The notes under the pieces: model-generated | What the model was told of the DNA's origin: nothing | Seen by the model: the letters and a program-made list of their open reading frames with translations, nothing else | The model's database searches: none | Translations under genes and position numbers: made by a program | In this document: positions 6,401 to 15,249 of the stretch, piece after piece | Numbering within the stretch: position 1 is the stretch's first letter | Layout: every line of letters begins with the position of its first letter | DNA from: Hippea sp. | GTDB lineage: Bacteria > Campylobacterota_A > Desulfurellia > Desulfurellales > Hippeaceae | Direction of reading: 5' to 3' | Assembly (NCBI GenBank): GCA_015486705.1 | Contig: WFRG01000130.1 | Span: 1 to 15,249 of the forward strand | Length of the DNA: 15,249 bases

Positions 6401-7531
6401 ATTGCTGAGAGAGCTTTGGAAAGTAATCTTAATATAAACAACAGGGTGTTTAAGAAAGGCAGTAAGATAAATGCGGAAGATTTAAAAGAGTTGGGCGAAA
6501 GAGATTTGCTTAAATTACTGCCTAAGGACTTTGATTTAAAAGCTTTGAATAAACACTATAAGGAAATGGAAAAATCGATAAGAGACCATCATGCCAAAAT
6601 GATTAAAGGATTAGAGAAGGAGAGTGACCTACCACCTGGTGTTATATCGGCGGTAAATGTCTATATTGCAACGAAGAGAAAACTTTCTGTTGGCGATAAA
6701 ATGAGTGGTAGGCATGGAAATAAAGGTGTTGTCTCTAAGATTTTACCTGCTCAAGATTTACCATTTTTAGAAGATGGAACACCTGTTGATATAGTTCTTA
6801 ATCCATTAGGCGTTCCTTCACGTATGAATATAGGCCAAATCATGGAAACCCATTTGGGGTGGTTGTCTAAAGGTTTGGGTAAAAAGATAGATGGCCTTTT
6901 AAAGGAAGGCAGGAAAGATGCTTTAAGAAAGTTTATAAAACAGATTTTCAATTCAAAGAAAGCGGATGATTTTATTGATTCATTGAGAGATGAAGAATTG
7001 GAAAAATACGCTAAGGAATGGAGTAATGGCGTTCATTTTGCAAATCCTGTTTTTGAAGGAGCAAAAGAGCAGGATTTAAAATATTTGCAAGGTATTGTTG
7101 GATTTAAACAGCTAAAGAGTGAAGTTTACGATGGTGTTACTGGTGAAAAATTTAAAGAGCCTGTAACAGTTGGGGTTATGTATGTACTTAAATTACATCA
7201 TTTGGTTGACGATAAAGTACATGCAAGGAGCATAGGCCCTTATTCTCTTGTTACTCAACAACCGCTGGGAGGAAAAGCCCAATTTGGAGGGCAAAGGTTC
7301 GGTGAGATGGAGGTTTGGGCTTTAGAGGGGTATGGCGCTGCTTATACATTGCATGAGATGCTAACTGTAAAATCCGATGATGTTACTGGTAGAAATAAAA
7401 CATACGAATCTATTGTTAAAGGAAGACCTATTCCTTTAGGTGGAGTTCCTGAATCGTTCAACGTTTTGGTTAAGGAAATGCAAGCCTTATGCTTAGATGT
7501 TGAGCTGCTCAAGGATATAAGAAGAAAATAG
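3449..7531 (+). CDS. rpoB: DNA-directed RNA polymerase subunit beta
   Basis: A full-length 1360-residue beta subunit (E. coli: 1342), the RNA polymerase subunit forming one pincer and part of the active site. The ATG follows GAGG at 3439-3442. The rifampicin region is at residues 518-547: GQLSQFLDQ, then SHKRRLSALGSGGL. It keeps the residues equivalent to E. coli Q513, D516, H526, R529 and S531 (here Q524, D527, H537, R540, S542), so no classic resistance change is seen. RDVHPSHYGRICPIETPEG follows. GYNYED is the segment near the active site, and K1084 and K1092 in GDKMSGRHGNKG match the catalytic-centre lysines 1065 and 1073 of E. coli. A charged, coiled-coil-like stretch near residues 950-1060 lies before them. 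The gene is separate from rpoC, not fused as in Helicobacter. Confidence 0.99.
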   Translation: MAKPLNLDYRMRVNFSKADEVLEIPDLLRLNIDSFEEFIDKNSKKEKNLDNALKSIFPIDDTHGRLRLELVDWYITPPKFSPDECKAKGLSYTGNLTIKVRLTQWNINEQTGEKVNIEDIKEQDIYVGEIPLITESGSFVVNGVERVIVGQLHRSPGVIFKKLSEFAGRSLYYAQIIPERGSWIEFETEAREIITTRIDRKKKFPATIILQALGITEEEMLNRFYNTVNVRIEAGRIYAKLEDSIVGFKVDSDIEVNGDVLINEGKKITRRIFKKLKESGIELIPIRESELFNKYSASVVKVNDEGEDVVVLDIGSRLDKEKLSFIKKFDKEFKVIYSEFDDYFILNTILASREVLRKRRVALPDELSTENVARIFIHTLLRPGEHTSVEDAKKFFDNLFFDPERYDISQEGRIRINEVFGLDIPESVRTLTKEDFLGLLNHLILLVNDKAVPDDVDSLTNRKVNLIGDQLYREVRNGLLRMQRLVKDKLVMRDIDNITPYDVINAKPVAVAIKDFFSTGQLSQFLDQTNILSEISHKRRLSALGSGGLTRERAGFEVRDVHPSHYGRICPIETPEGANIGLISSLAIYAKVNEFGFIETPYRVVKNGKVTKEVIYLSASKEKGYIIAQANAPLNEDSTFKNEYVAARKDGEFVIVHNSEVDLMDVSTNQIVSVAAGLIPFLEHDDANRALMGSNMQRQAVPLLRPEAPLVGTGLEPVAAKYSRYALVAKRDGKVVRIDNKIYVSCKTDSGYELDVYPLKKFLRSNQDTCFSQTPVVEVGDYIKEGQIIADGPSMDKGELALGKNLVVAFVSWRGYNYEDGITISRRVVEEDLYTSIHIKEFSVYVRDTKFGVEEITTDVPNASSEMIKNLDKNGIVRIGAYVKPGDILVGKVTPKAETHYSPEEKLLRSIFGEKAANVSDSSLKVPSDTSGIVVDVQILHRRGTQINPREKEIVQEEKENINRELKHKLRLLEQLRLDSIREAIAERALESNLNINNRVFKKGSKINAEDLKELGERDLLKLLPKDFDLKALNKHYKEMEKSIRDHHAKMIKGLEKESDLPPGVISAVNVYIATKRKLSVGDKMSGRHGNKGVVSKILPAQDLPFLEDGTPVDIVLNPLGVPSRMNIGQIMETHLGWLSKGLGKKIDGLLKEGRKDALRKFIKQIFNSKKADDFIDSLRDEELEKYAKEWSNGVHFANPVFEGAKEQDLKYLQGIVGFKQLKSEVYDGVTGEKFKEPVTVGVMYVLKLHHLVDDKVHARSIGPYSLVTQQPLGGKAQFGGQRFGEMEVWALEGYGAAYTLHEMLTVKSDDVTGRNKTYESIVKGRPIPLGGVPESFNVLVKEMQALCLDVELLKDIRRK

Positions 7532-7541
7532 GGGGCGGTAA

Positions 7542-10500
7542 ATGTTTACAGTATTAAAAAGCAAACCAAAGTCTTCAAAAGACTTTGATGCCATAAGGAT
7601 AAAGTTGGCTTCTCCTGAAAAAATAAGGCAGTGGAGCTACGGTGAGGTAAAGAAAGCTGAAACCATTAACTATAGAACCTTTAAGCCCGAAAGGGACGGT
7701 TTGTTCTGTGCAAAGATATTTGGCCCGATCAAGGACTACGAGTGTTTGTGCGGAAAATACAAGAGGATCAAGTATAAAGGTATTGTATGTGAGAAGTGTG
7801 GTGTTGAGGTTACAGAATCGAAAGTTAGACGTGAAAGAATGGGCCATATTGAATTGGCAGCGCCTGTAGTTCATATTTGGTATTTAAGATCCGTCCCAAG
7901 TATTATGGCTCTTTTGTTAGATATGAAGCTGAAAGAGCTTGAGAGGGTGATATACTATGAATCTTATGTGGTTATAGAAAGCGAAGTTGAGGAGCTCCCT
8001 GTTAAGACGGTTTTAAATGAGGCCTCTTATAGGGCGTATCTTGAAAAATACGGTGTTAGATTTACTGCTGAAATGGGAGCTTCTGCCGTCCAGAAGCTGT
8101 TAAAAAAAATAGATTTAGACCTTTTGATTTATGAACTTAAAGATGAAATAGATGCAACTAAGTCCGAAGCAAAAAAGAAGAAGCTGATAAAGCGTTTAAG
8201 ACTCGCTGAGCAGTTTAAAAGAAGTGGCAACAAACCCGAGTGGATGGTTCTTGAAGCACTACCTGTTTTACCGCCAGAGTTAAGACCTCTTGTATCTTTA
8301 GAGGGTGGTCGTTTTGCATCGAGTGACCTAAATGATTTGTACAGACGTGTCATAAATAGAAATAATAGATTGAAGAGATTAATAGAGCTTAGCGCTCCTT
8401 CTATAATTATTAGAAATGAGAAGAGAATGCTACAAGAGGCTGTTGATGCCTTAATAGACAACGGTAGGAGGAAGCAGGTTGTAAGGGCTTCAAACAATAG
8501 ACCTTTAAAATCACTAAGTGAATCTATAAAGGGCAAGGAAGGTAGATTTAGAAGAAACTTGTTAGGTAAAAGGGTTGATTATTCTGGCCGTTCAGTTATT
8601 GTTTCTGGTCCTGAATTGAGGATGGACCAATGCGGTTTGCCAAGGATTATGGCTTTAGAACTGTTCAAACCATTTATATTCCATAGATTAATAAGTGATG
8701 GATTTGCTCCTACTGTAAAAGCGGCTAAGAAGATGGTAGAAAGGAAAGATCCAGAGGTTTGGAATATCCTCGAAGAAGTTGTTAAGGAACATCCTGTGTT
8801 GCTTAATAGGGCACCAACATTGCACAGGTTATCTATACAGGCTTTTCATGCGACTTTAACAGATGAGAAAGCAATAAGACTTCATCCTCTTGTATGTCCT
8901 GCATTTAACGCAGATTTTGATGGAGACCAAATGGCGATACATGTTCCTTTAAGCAACGAGGCCATGCTCGAGAGTGAAGTTTTGATGCTTGCAACCGAGA
9001 ATATTATTTCGCCAGCCCACGGTAATCCTATAGCTATGCCCAGTCAGGATATGATTTTGGGCATATATTACATGACCAAACCAAGGGATGGTCAAAAGGG
9101 TGAAGGAATGGTTTTCTCTTCGCCAGATGAAGTTCGTATTGCTTATGAAAATGGGGTTTGTAGCATTAATGCAAGAGTTAAAGTAAGGGTTGATGGTGAA
9201 TTATATGACACAACCGTGGGTAGGGTTTTATTCTATGAAATAGTTCCAAAGGATGTTCCATTTAAGCAAATAAATAGGCTATTTACTAAGAAGGAGTTGA
9301 ATAAGTTTATTTCATTTTTGCATAAAACGCATGAACTGCCAGTTGTTGTTAAGTTTTTGGACGATGTTAAAAATATGGGATTTGAAATGTCAACAAGAGC
9401 AGGTGTTTCGATATCCATTGATGATATGCTTGTTCCTAAAGAAAAGGCTGAGATTATTAAAAAAGCAGAAGAAGAAGTTAGAAAAATCCAGGAAGACTAT
9501 GGCCAGGGTTTGTTAACCGATAAGGAGAGATATAATAAATCTGTGGATATATGGAGCTCAGCGACAGATAGAATTGCCGATGCCATGATGAGAGAGTTGG
9601 GCGGTGAATATGAGGAGAGCTTTAACTCAATTTTTATAATGGCACATTCTGGTGCAAGGGGTTCGCAGCAACAGATGAGGCAGCTTGCGGGTATTAGGGG
9701 TCTTATGGCGAAGCCTTCGGGAGATATTATAGAAACGCCTATTAAATCAAACTTTAAAGAGGGATTAACTGTTCTTGAGTACTTTACATCTACACATGGA
9801 GCAAGGAAAGGACTTGCAGATACAGCATTAAAAACAGCTAACGCCGGTTATTTGACAAGAAAGCTCGTGGATGTTTCCCAGGATGTTACTATTACTATGG
9901 ATGATTGTGGAACTACTGAAGGCATAGAAATTTCTGCAATAATGGTTAATGGTGAAGAAATTGAGTCTTTGCAAGATAGAATCTTGGGAAGAACCGCTGC
10001 CGAAGACGTTGTAAACCCATTTACTGGTGAAGTTATTGTTGAAGAGGGTAATGAAATAGATGAAAAGGCTGTCGATAAAATTACAGAGGCTGGGATTAGG
10101 TCTGTAAAAATATACTCTATCTTAACTTGCAAGGCAGAAAGAGGGGTTTGTGCAAAATGTTACGGTAGAGACCTTGCCCGCGGTGGTATGGCTAAAATTG
10201 GTGAGGCCGTAGGTATAGTTGCTGCTCAATCGATAGGTGAGCCTGGTACTCAATTAACACTAAGAACATTCCACGTGGGTGGTACTGCCTCAAGACTATC
10301 TAAAGAGAGTAAATCAGCTGAAACTGTAAGGGCAGGTATAGTTAGGTATTACAAATTCTTTACTGCTGAGAATTCAGAAGGGGATAGGGTTCTTCTTTCA
10401 AGGAGGGACGCTGCTCTTTTAATAACAGAACCTCAAATAGTTTCTAAATGCGGTGGCAAGGTAAAAATAGATGAGGATAAAACTTATTACTACTTGAAGA

Positions 10501-12095
10501 TTGGTGAAAGTGAAGAGTATAAGCTTAAGAAAGTAAACTTTGTTAGTGATAAAGACATAATTTCAGGTGGTAGTGAAGCGATAGGTAAATATTTGATTTC
10601 TGTAAAAGATGGGGACACAATAAATAAACTTTCTCTCCTTGTGGAAAGGGTTTTAGAGGTTTTTGATGTCCCAAAAAAGGTTCCTTATGCTGCTAAAATA
10701 TATGTTGAAGACGGTCAAACTATAAAAAGATTTGTAAAGACAGAAAAGGGCGGAGAAGTTAATCTTATTGCTTTGGAAGGAGATAAATTCGTTGAGGTAT
10801 CTACGCCTAAAGACGGTATAGTTGATAGGCATGGAACTCATGTTGTTATTATTAAAGATGGAAAAGATGAAATAAGGTATTATGTGCCAAAGGGATCTAA
10901 GCTATACGTTAAGGCAGGTGATAAGGTAGAGGCCGGTGATATAATTGTAGGCTATGATGATGAAAGGCAGAAGAGAATCTTTGAAAGTGATCCAACCGCT
11001 TACACAAGCAGTACAACAATAGCTGAATGGGATGCATATTCGGATTACTTGCTCGCAGGTGCCGATGGATATGTAAAATGGGTGGATTTGGTTCCATTTG
11101 TTACCATTAAGGAAGAGATTGATAAAATAACCTCTATGAAGAGTAATATAGTCATAGAAAGCAAGGATTTATCCAAGAAACCGAGGATTGTTATTGTAGA
11201 TGAAAATGGTAATGTGAATAAATTCTCAAATATAAATGAAGATGCAATGTATTATTTGCAGCCTGGTATTATATTGCAGAAGGATAACGGAGAGCCTGTT
11301 AAGGCTGGAGATGTAATAGGAAAGATTCCGAAAGAGTTAGATAAAACAACCGATATTACGGGTGGCTTGCCAAGGGTTTCTGAATTATTTGAGGCTAAAA
11401 GGCCTGCTAATGCCGCTATAGTTAGTGAGATTAGTGGTGTGGTTTCTTATGGAAAAGAAAGCAAGGGTAAGAGAAAAGTTATAATAACCTCTACAGCAGG
11501 AAAGGGCGAAGTAAAAAAGGAGTATTTAATACCAAGAAACAAAAGACTTTTGGTTTTTCCTGGTGACAGAGTGGATATGGGTGAGCCGATTACTGATGGA
11601 CCGATAAATCCTCATGACATACTCGCCATATTAGGAGAAAAAGAACTCCAAAAGATGCTTGTTAGTGAAATACAACAGGTTTACAAACTTCAAGGTGCTA
11701 ATATCAATGATAAGCATATAGAGATTATAGTTAGACAGATGCTTTCTAAAGTTGTAATCGAGGATGCGGGAGATAGTGATTTTATAGAAGGAGAAGTTGT
11801 TAATAGGTTTATCTTTAGAAAGAAGAACGAAATGCTTGTCAGGAGAGGCAAAAGGCCTGCTATTGGAAGGATTGTGCTTTTAGGTATAACAAAAGCAGCT
11901 TTGAACACGGATAGTTTTATATCCGCAGCAAGTTTCCAGGAAACTACAAGGGTTTTAACAGAAGCTTCTATTAGTGGCCAGATAGATTATCTGAGAGGTT
12001 TGAAGGAAAATGTAATTGTGGGTAGACTGATACCAGTGGGTACGGGACAGAAGAAATATGATGATTTGGTACTAAAACCTGCTGATAGTGATTAA
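7542..12095 (+). CDS. rpoC: DNA-directed RNA polymerase subunit beta'
   Basis: A 1517-residue beta' subunit (E. coli: 1407), which holds the catalytic magnesium. The N-terminal zinc site is C68, C70, C83, C86. The clamp and rudder region contains [19 protein letters not shown] and the lid/switch segment [12 protein letters not shown]. The catalytic loop NADFDGDQM has D458, D460 and D462. The second zinc site is C789, C863, C870, C873. The trigger loop begins at [11 protein letters not shown] (H911), but the conserved [14 protein letters not shown] segment only resumes at 1272. The roughly 360 residues between compare with about 206 in E. coli, so the trigger-loop insertion (SI3-type) is enlarged. 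The C-terminus ([17 protein letters not shown]) is intact. The ATG is ten bases after the rpoB stop, with GGGGG at 7531-7535 as the likely Shine-Dalgarno site. Confidence 0.99.
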   Translation: MFTVLKSKPKSSKDFDAIRIKLASPEKIRQWSYGEVKKAETINYRTFKPERDGLFCAKIFGPIKDYECLCGKYKRIKYKGIVCEKCGVEVTESKVRRERMGHIELAAPVVHIWYLRSVPSIMALLLDMKLKELERVIYYESYVVIESEVEELPVKTVLNEASYRAYLEKYGVRFTAEMGASAVQKLLKKIDLDLLIYELKDEIDATKSEAKKKKLIKRLRLAEQFKRSGNKPEWMVLEALPVLPPELRPLVSLEGGRFASSDLNDLYRRVINRNNRLKRLIELSAPSIIIRNEKRMLQEAVDALIDNGRRKQVVRASNNRPLKSLSESIKGKEGRFRRNLLGKRVDYSGRSVIVSGPELRMDQCGLPRIMALELFKPFIFHRLISDGFAPTVKAAKKMVERKDPEVWNILEEVVKEHPVLLNRAPTLHRLSIQAFHATLTDEKAIRLHPLVCPAFNADFDGDQMAIHVPLSNEAMLESEVLMLATENIISPAHGNPIAMPSQDMILGIYYMTKPRDGQKGEGMVFSSPDEVRIAYENGVCSINARVKVRVDGELYDTTVGRVLFYEIVPKDVPFKQINRLFTKKELNKFISFLHKTHELPVVVKFLDDVKNMGFEMSTRAGVSISIDDMLVPKEKAEIIKKAEEEVRKIQEDYGQGLLTDKERYNKSVDIWSSATDRIADAMMRELGGEYEESFNSIFIMAHSGARGSQQQMRQLAGIRGLMAKPSGDIIETPIKSNFKEGLTVLEYFTSTHGARKGLADTALKTANAGYLTRKLVDVSQDVTITMDDCGTTEGIEISAIMVNGEEIESLQDRILGRTAAEDVVNPFTGEVIVEEGNEIDEKAVDKITEAGIRSVKIYSILTCKAERGVCAKCYGRDLARGGMAKIGEAVGIVAAQSIGEPGTQLTLRTFHVGGTASRLSKESKSAETVRAGIVRYYKFFTAENSEGDRVLLSRRDAALLITEPQIVSKCGGKVKIDEDKTYYYLKIGESEEYKLKKVNFVSDKDIISGGSEAIGKYLISVKDGDTINKLSLLVERVLEVFDVPKKVPYAAKIYVEDGQTIKRFVKTEKGGEVNLIALEGDKFVEVSTPKDGIVDRHGTHVVIIKDGKDEIRYYVPKGSKLYVKAGDKVEAGDIIVGYDDERQKRIFESDPTAYTSSTTIAEWDAYSDYLLAGADGYVKWVDLVPFVTIKEEIDKITSMKSNIVIESKDLSKKPRIVIVDENGNVNKFSNINEDAMYYLQPGIILQKDNGEPVKAGDVIGKIPKELDKTTDITGGLPRVSELFEAKRPANAAIVSEISGVVSYGKESKGKRKVIITSTAGKGEVKKEYLIPRNKRLLVFPGDRVDMGEPITDGPINPHDILAILGEKELQKMLVSEIQQVYKLQGANINDKHIEIIVRQMLSKVVIEDAGDSDFIEGEVVNRFIFRKKNEMLVRRGKRPAIGRIVLLGITKAALNTDSFISAASFQETTRVLTEASISGQIDYLRGLKENVIVGRLIPVGTGQKKYDDLVLKPADSD

Positions 12096-12100
12096 AAATC

Positions 12101-12129
12101 TTGACAAAATGGACTTTTATTGTTAGTTT
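12101..12129 (+). promoter_or_regulatory. Candidate sigma-70 promoter for the rpsL-rpsG-fusA-tuf unit
   Basis: A perfect -35 hexamer, TTGACA (12101-12106), is followed after 17 bases by TAGTTT (12124-12129). The latter is a weak -10 but is preceded by TG one base upstream (12121-12122), an extended -10 pattern. The expected start is about 12136, giving a leader of some 24 bases before the rpsL GTG. The -35 context AATCTTGACAAAA (12097-12109) differs by one base from that at 3343-3355. It begins five bases after the rpoC stop codon. Confidence 0.5.
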
Positions 12130-12147
12130 ACCCAAGCCAATTTTAGA

Positions 12148-12153
12148 GGGAGG
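12148..12153 (+). promoter_or_regulatory. Ribosome binding site fixing the GTG start of rpsL
   Basis: GGGAGG six bases before GTG at 12160. It supports the non-ATG start; the resulting N-terminus [11 protein letters not shown] matches S12 proteins. Confidence 0.85.
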
Positions 12154-12159
12154 TAAAAA

Positions 12160-12534
12160 GTGCCTACTATTAACCAACTTGTAAGAAAAGGTAGAAAAGA
12201 AGTTAAGGCTAAAAAGAAAACGTTGGCCCTCCAAGGATGTCCGCAGAGAAGGGGGGTTTGTACAAGGGTTTATACGACAACACCTAAAAAGCCTAACTCA
12301 GCTTTGAGGAAGGTTGCAAGGGTGAAACTTACTACAGGATATGAAGTGACAGCGTACATTCCAGGTGAAGGGCATAATTTACAGGAGCACTCTATTGTCC
12401 TTGTGAGGGGTGGAAGAGTAAAGGACTTACCTGGTGTTAGGTATCATATTATTAGAGGTTCCTTGGATGCTGCTGGTGTTGAAGGCAGAAAACAAGGGCG
12501 TTCTAAGTACGGAACAAAGAAGCCTAAGGAATAA
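12160..12534 (+). CDS. rpsL: Small ribosomal subunit protein uS12 (GTG start)
   Basis: A 124-residue S12, the 30S decoding-centre protein, the same length as in E. coli. Highly conserved blocks include [31 protein letters not shown] and [14 protein letters not shown]. The two lysines whose replacement gives streptomycin resistance in other bacteria are present (K43 in TPKKPNS, K88 in VKDLPG), so wild-type sensitivity at this locus is predicted. D89, the residue methylthiolated by RimO in bacteria that have it, is also present. The GTG start is fixed by GGGAGG upstream. It opens the str-type cluster, ten bases before rpsG. Confidence 0.98.
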   Translation: MPTINQLVRKGRKEVKAKKKTLALQGCPQRRGVCTRVYTTTPKKPNSALRKVARVKLTTGYEVTAYIPGEGHNLQEHSIVLVRGGRVKDLPGVRYHIIRGSLDAAGVEGRKQGRSKYGTKKPKE

Positions 12535-12544
12535 GGAGAGGTAG

Positions 12545-13010
<466 letters not shown>

Positions 13011-13012
<2 letters not shown>

Positions 13013-13017
13013 AGGAG
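13011..13017 (+). promoter_or_regulatory. Ribosome binding site fixing the GTG start of fusA
   Basis: AAAGGAG starts within the rpsG stop codon and lies nine bases before GTG at 13027. No ATG is available near the conserved N-terminus ([20 protein letters not shown]). Confidence 0.85.
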
Positions 13018-13026
13018 TAATAAGAA

Positions 13027-15102
13027 GTGGCGCGTAAGTATCAGCTTGAGAAATTAAGAAATATTGGAATTATAGCACATATAGATGCGGGGAAAACAAC
13101 AACTACTGAGAGGATTCTCTACTACACTGGTGTTTCCCACAAGATAGGTGAGGTGCATGAAGGCACCGCAACGATGGATTGGATGGAGCAAGAAAAGGAG
13201 AGAGGTATAACTATTACTTCTGCATCCACAACGTGCTTTTGGCGAAACCACATGATAAACATCATAGATACACCAGGGCATGTGGATTTTACTGTAGAGG
13301 TTGAAAGAGCTTTGCGCGTTTTAGATGGTGCTGTTGGCGTATTTTGTGCTGTTGGAGGTGTAGAACCGCAAAGTGAGACTGTTTGGAGACAGGCGGATAA
13401 ATACCATGTGCCAAGGGTTGCCTTTGTTAACAAAATGGATAGAACGGGTGCTGATTTCTTTAGTGTTGTTGAGGAAATAAACGAGAAATTGAATGGTAAT
13501 CCGCTTGTTTTACAGCTTCCTATTGGCTCGGAAAGCGATTTTGTTGGTGTTGTAGATTTGATAAAGATGAGAGCCATAATATGGGATTCAGATGTTTTAG
13601 GGGCTAAATTCTCAGAGAAAGAAATACCAGGTGAATTAGCCGATCAGGCTTTAGAATATAGAAATATGATGATTGAAAAACTTTCTGACTTTGATGATGC
13701 CATAATGGAAAAATACTTAGAAGGTGAAGAGATTTCCGAAGAAGAAATTAAAAAGGCTATTAGAAAAGCTACTATAGAAACCAAATTAACACCCGTGTTG
13801 TGTGGAAGCGCTTTTAAAAATAAGGGAGTTCAGCCTTTGCTAGACGCTGTTGTTGATTTTTTGCCGTCACCTGTTGATATTCCTCCAGTTAAAGGTGTGG
13901 ATCCGAAGACAGGTAAGGAAGTAGAAAGAAAGGCCTCTGAGTCTGAGCCTTTGGCTCTTTTGGCTTTTAAAATAATGAGTGATCCTTATGTTGGTAAACT
14001 CACGTACTTTAGAGTTTATTCTGGAACTTTGAAGGCTGGCTCATATGCTTACAATTCAACTAAAGATAAAACGGAGAGGATTGGTAGGCTTCTCAGAATG
14101 CATGCGAACAAAAGAGAGGATGTTGATACCGTATACGCGGGTGATATTGCAGCTGCCATTGGTTTGAAGTATACGGCTACTGGTGATACACTGTGTGATG
14201 ATAAGCATCCTGTGCTTTTGGAGTCTATGGAATTTCCAGAGCCTGTTATATCTATTGCAGTTGAGCCTAAGACAAAAGCTGATAGGGATAAGCTATCAAG
14301 TGCTCTACAAAAACTTGCAGAAGAAGATCCTACATTTAGAGTTAAATACGATGAGGAGACTAACCAGACAATTATATCCGGAATGGGCGAGCTTCATCTT
14401 GAAATAATAGTTGACAGGTTGAAGAGGGAATTTAAAGTCGGAGTAAACGTTGGTAAGCCTCAAGTTGCGTATAAGGAGAGCATAAAGGGCTCTATTAAAC
14501 AGGAAGGTAAGTTTGTAAGACAAACAGGTGGCCATGGACAGTACGGGCATGTTTGGATAGAGATTGAGCCTTTGGAAAGAGGTAAAGGGTTTGAATTTGT
14601 TGATAAGATTGTTGGTGGCGTAATACCTAAAGAATATATACCTGCAGTTGAGGCAGGAATAAAAGATGCAGCGGAAAGTGGAATATTAGCCGGATACCCA
14701 ATGGTTGATTTTAAGGTTACTTTATACGATGGTTCTTATCACGAGGTTGACTCGTCGGATATGGCGTTTAAAATAGCTGCATCTATGGCATTCAAAGAAG
14801 GGGCTAAAAAGGCTAAACCATACATTCTTGAGCCTATAATGGATGTGGAGGTTACTACTCCAGAGCAATACTTAGGCGACGTTATGGGAGATATAAACTC
14901 GAGAAGGGGAAAAATCAAAAATATGTCGGAAAAAGGCAAATTAAAGATAATCAAGGCGTATATACCGTTGAGTGAGATGTTTGGATATGCTACAGTTTTA
15001 AGATCTATTACTCAAGGTAGAGGAACTTATACTATGCAATTTTCGCATTATGATGAAGTTCCAAAAAGTATCGCTGATAAAATAATTAAGAAAGAAGCTT
15101 AA
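13027..15102 (+). CDS. fusA: Elongation factor G (GTG start)
   Basis: A 691-residue EF-G, the GTPase that drives tRNA-mRNA translocation. G-domain motifs in order: AHIDAGKT (17-24), [10 protein letters not shown] (switch I), DTPGHVDF (81-88, with catalytic H85), NKMD (135-138) and GSA (260-262). Domain II starts near 295 ([20 protein letters not shown]), and domain III contains [20 protein letters not shown]. The domain IV tip is at 501-508, GGHGQYGH, with His where many EF-Gs have Arg. Domain V ends [12 protein letters not shown]. This is the housekeeping type with normal length, directly downstream of rpsG and ten bases before tuf. Confidence 0.98.
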   Translation: MARKYQLEKLRNIGIIAHIDAGKTTTTERILYYTGVSHKIGEVHEGTATMDWMEQEKERGITITSASTTCFWRNHMINIIDTPGHVDFTVEVERALRVLDGAVGVFCAVGGVEPQSETVWRQADKYHVPRVAFVNKMDRTGADFFSVVEEINEKLNGNPLVLQLPIGSESDFVGVVDLIKMRAIIWDSDVLGAKFSEKEIPGELADQALEYRNMMIEKLSDFDDAIMEKYLEGEEISEEEIKKAIRKATIETKLTPVLCGSAFKNKGVQPLLDAVVDFLPSPVDIPPVKGVDPKTGKEVERKASESEPLALLAFKIMSDPYVGKLTYFRVYSGTLKAGSYAYNSTKDKTERIGRLLRMHANKREDVDTVYAGDIAAAIGLKYTATGDTLCDDKHPVLLESMEFPEPVISIAVEPKTKADRDKLSSALQKLAEEDPTFRVKYDEETNQTIISGMGELHLEIIVDRLKREFKVGVNVGKPQVAYKESIKGSIKQEGKFVRQTGGHGQYGHVWIEIEPLERGKGFEFVDKIVGGVIPKEYIPAVEAGIKDAAESGILAGYPMVDFKVTLYDGSYHEVDSSDMAFKIAASMAFKEGAKKAKPYILEPIMDVEVTTPEQYLGDVMGDINSRRGKIKNMSEKGKLKIIKAYIPLSEMFGYATVLRSITQGRGTYTMQFSHYDEVPKSIADKIIKKEA

Positions 15103-15112
15103 GGAGGCATTT

Positions 15113-15249
15113 ATGGCAAAGGAAAAATACGTAAGAAGTAAACCCCATGTTAACATCGGTACAATCGGTCACATAGACCACGGAAAAACCACCCTCACTG
15201 CTGCTATCACAAAGGTATTGGCAGAGAAGGGTAAGGCAGAGTTCAAAGA
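15113..15249 (+). CDS. tuf: Elongation factor Tu, N-terminal fragment (second tuf copy)
   Basis: The first 45 residues of EF-Tu; the gene runs off the window. [20 protein letters not shown] leads into the P-loop [13 protein letters not shown] (G1 motif). AAGGAGG at 15101-15107, overlapping the fusA stop, is the best Shine-Dalgarno match seen and lies five bases before the ATG. Codon choice changes at once: ATC, GAC, CAC, ACC, CTC and TTC are frequent, where fusA and rpsG mostly use T- or A-ending codons. This fits translational selection on the most abundant cell protein, or shared history between tuf copies. Confidence 0.98.
   Translation, partial: MAKEKYVRSKPHVNIGTIGHIDHGKTTLTAAITKVLAEKGKAEFK

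Noticed and set aside
7529..7544. Possible rpoB-rpoC fusion as in Helicobacter
   Set aside because: A TAG stop, a G-rich ribosome site and a new ATG separate the two genes.
8129..8536. Minus-strand open frame of 135 residues inside rpoC, and similar antisense frames elsewhere
   Set aside because: They lie opposite strongly conserved coding sequence, lack ribosome binding sites and have Ser/Leu/Phe-rich translations typical of the reverse strand of AT-rich genes.
12106..12144. Hairpin in the rpoC-rpsL spacer (AAAATGG with CCAATTTT)
   Set aside because: It needs a bulge, has a long loop and is mostly A-T pairs, so it is too weak to call as a terminator or leader.

Overview
The window is an AT-rich, tightly packed core information-processing locus with every gene on the + strand. 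The order is tuf (3' end) - rpmG - tRNA-Trp - secE - nusG - rplK - rplA - rplJ - rplL - rpoB - rpoC - rpsL - rpsG - fusA - tuf (5' end). Arginine is written almost only as AGA/AGG and isoleucine often as ATA, a pattern common in AT-rich thermophiles. The gene order, a separate RpoB (1360 aa) and RpoC (1517 aa), and a large insertion in the RpoC trigger loop fit a Gram-negative-type bacterium. My best guess is a thermophilic Campylobacterota relative (Desulfurellales/Hippea-like); Aquificota or another deep-branching proteobacterium-like lineage remains possible. The assignment is from memory of families and is tentative.

Layout. Positions 1-573 hold the end of one EF-Tu gene, a 49-residue zinc-type L33, a complete tRNA-Trp(CCA) whose 5' end overlaps the rpmG stop codon by two bases, and a 61-residue SecE with no visible Shine-Dalgarno site. 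Positions 589-3344 hold nusG and the L11-L1-L10-L7/L12 genes, with a candidate L1 autoregulatory hairpin before rplA and an L10-leader-type RNA before rplJ. Positions 3345-3448 carry a promoter-like pair of hexamers and a very good intrinsic terminator, separating the stalk genes from rpoB. Positions 3449-12095 are rpoB and rpoC, 10 bases apart. A second promoter-like site follows rpoC, then the str operon genes rpsL, rpsG, fusA and the start of a second tuf run to the window end with 10-14 base gaps.

How it works together. The genes supply elongation factors (EF-Tu, EF-G), the factor-recruiting ribosomal stalk (L10, L7/L12, L11, L1), 30S proteins S12 and S7, the transcription elongation factor NusG, the two large RNA polymerase subunits, a translocon subunit (SecE) and one tRNA. 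The internal terminator, promoter-like sites and protein-binding leaders would let stoichiometry be set separately for stalk proteins, polymerase and the str genes.

No novel defence, mobile or metabolic system is visible. The points worth a second look are regulatory and architectural: the rpmG/tRNA overlap, SecE translation from a possible tRNA-processing product, the promoter set against the terminator before rpoB, a 13-base motif shared by two intergenic regions, the candidate L1 site, and the enlarged RpoC trigger-loop insertion. There is no gene-free stretch longer than about 105 bases.
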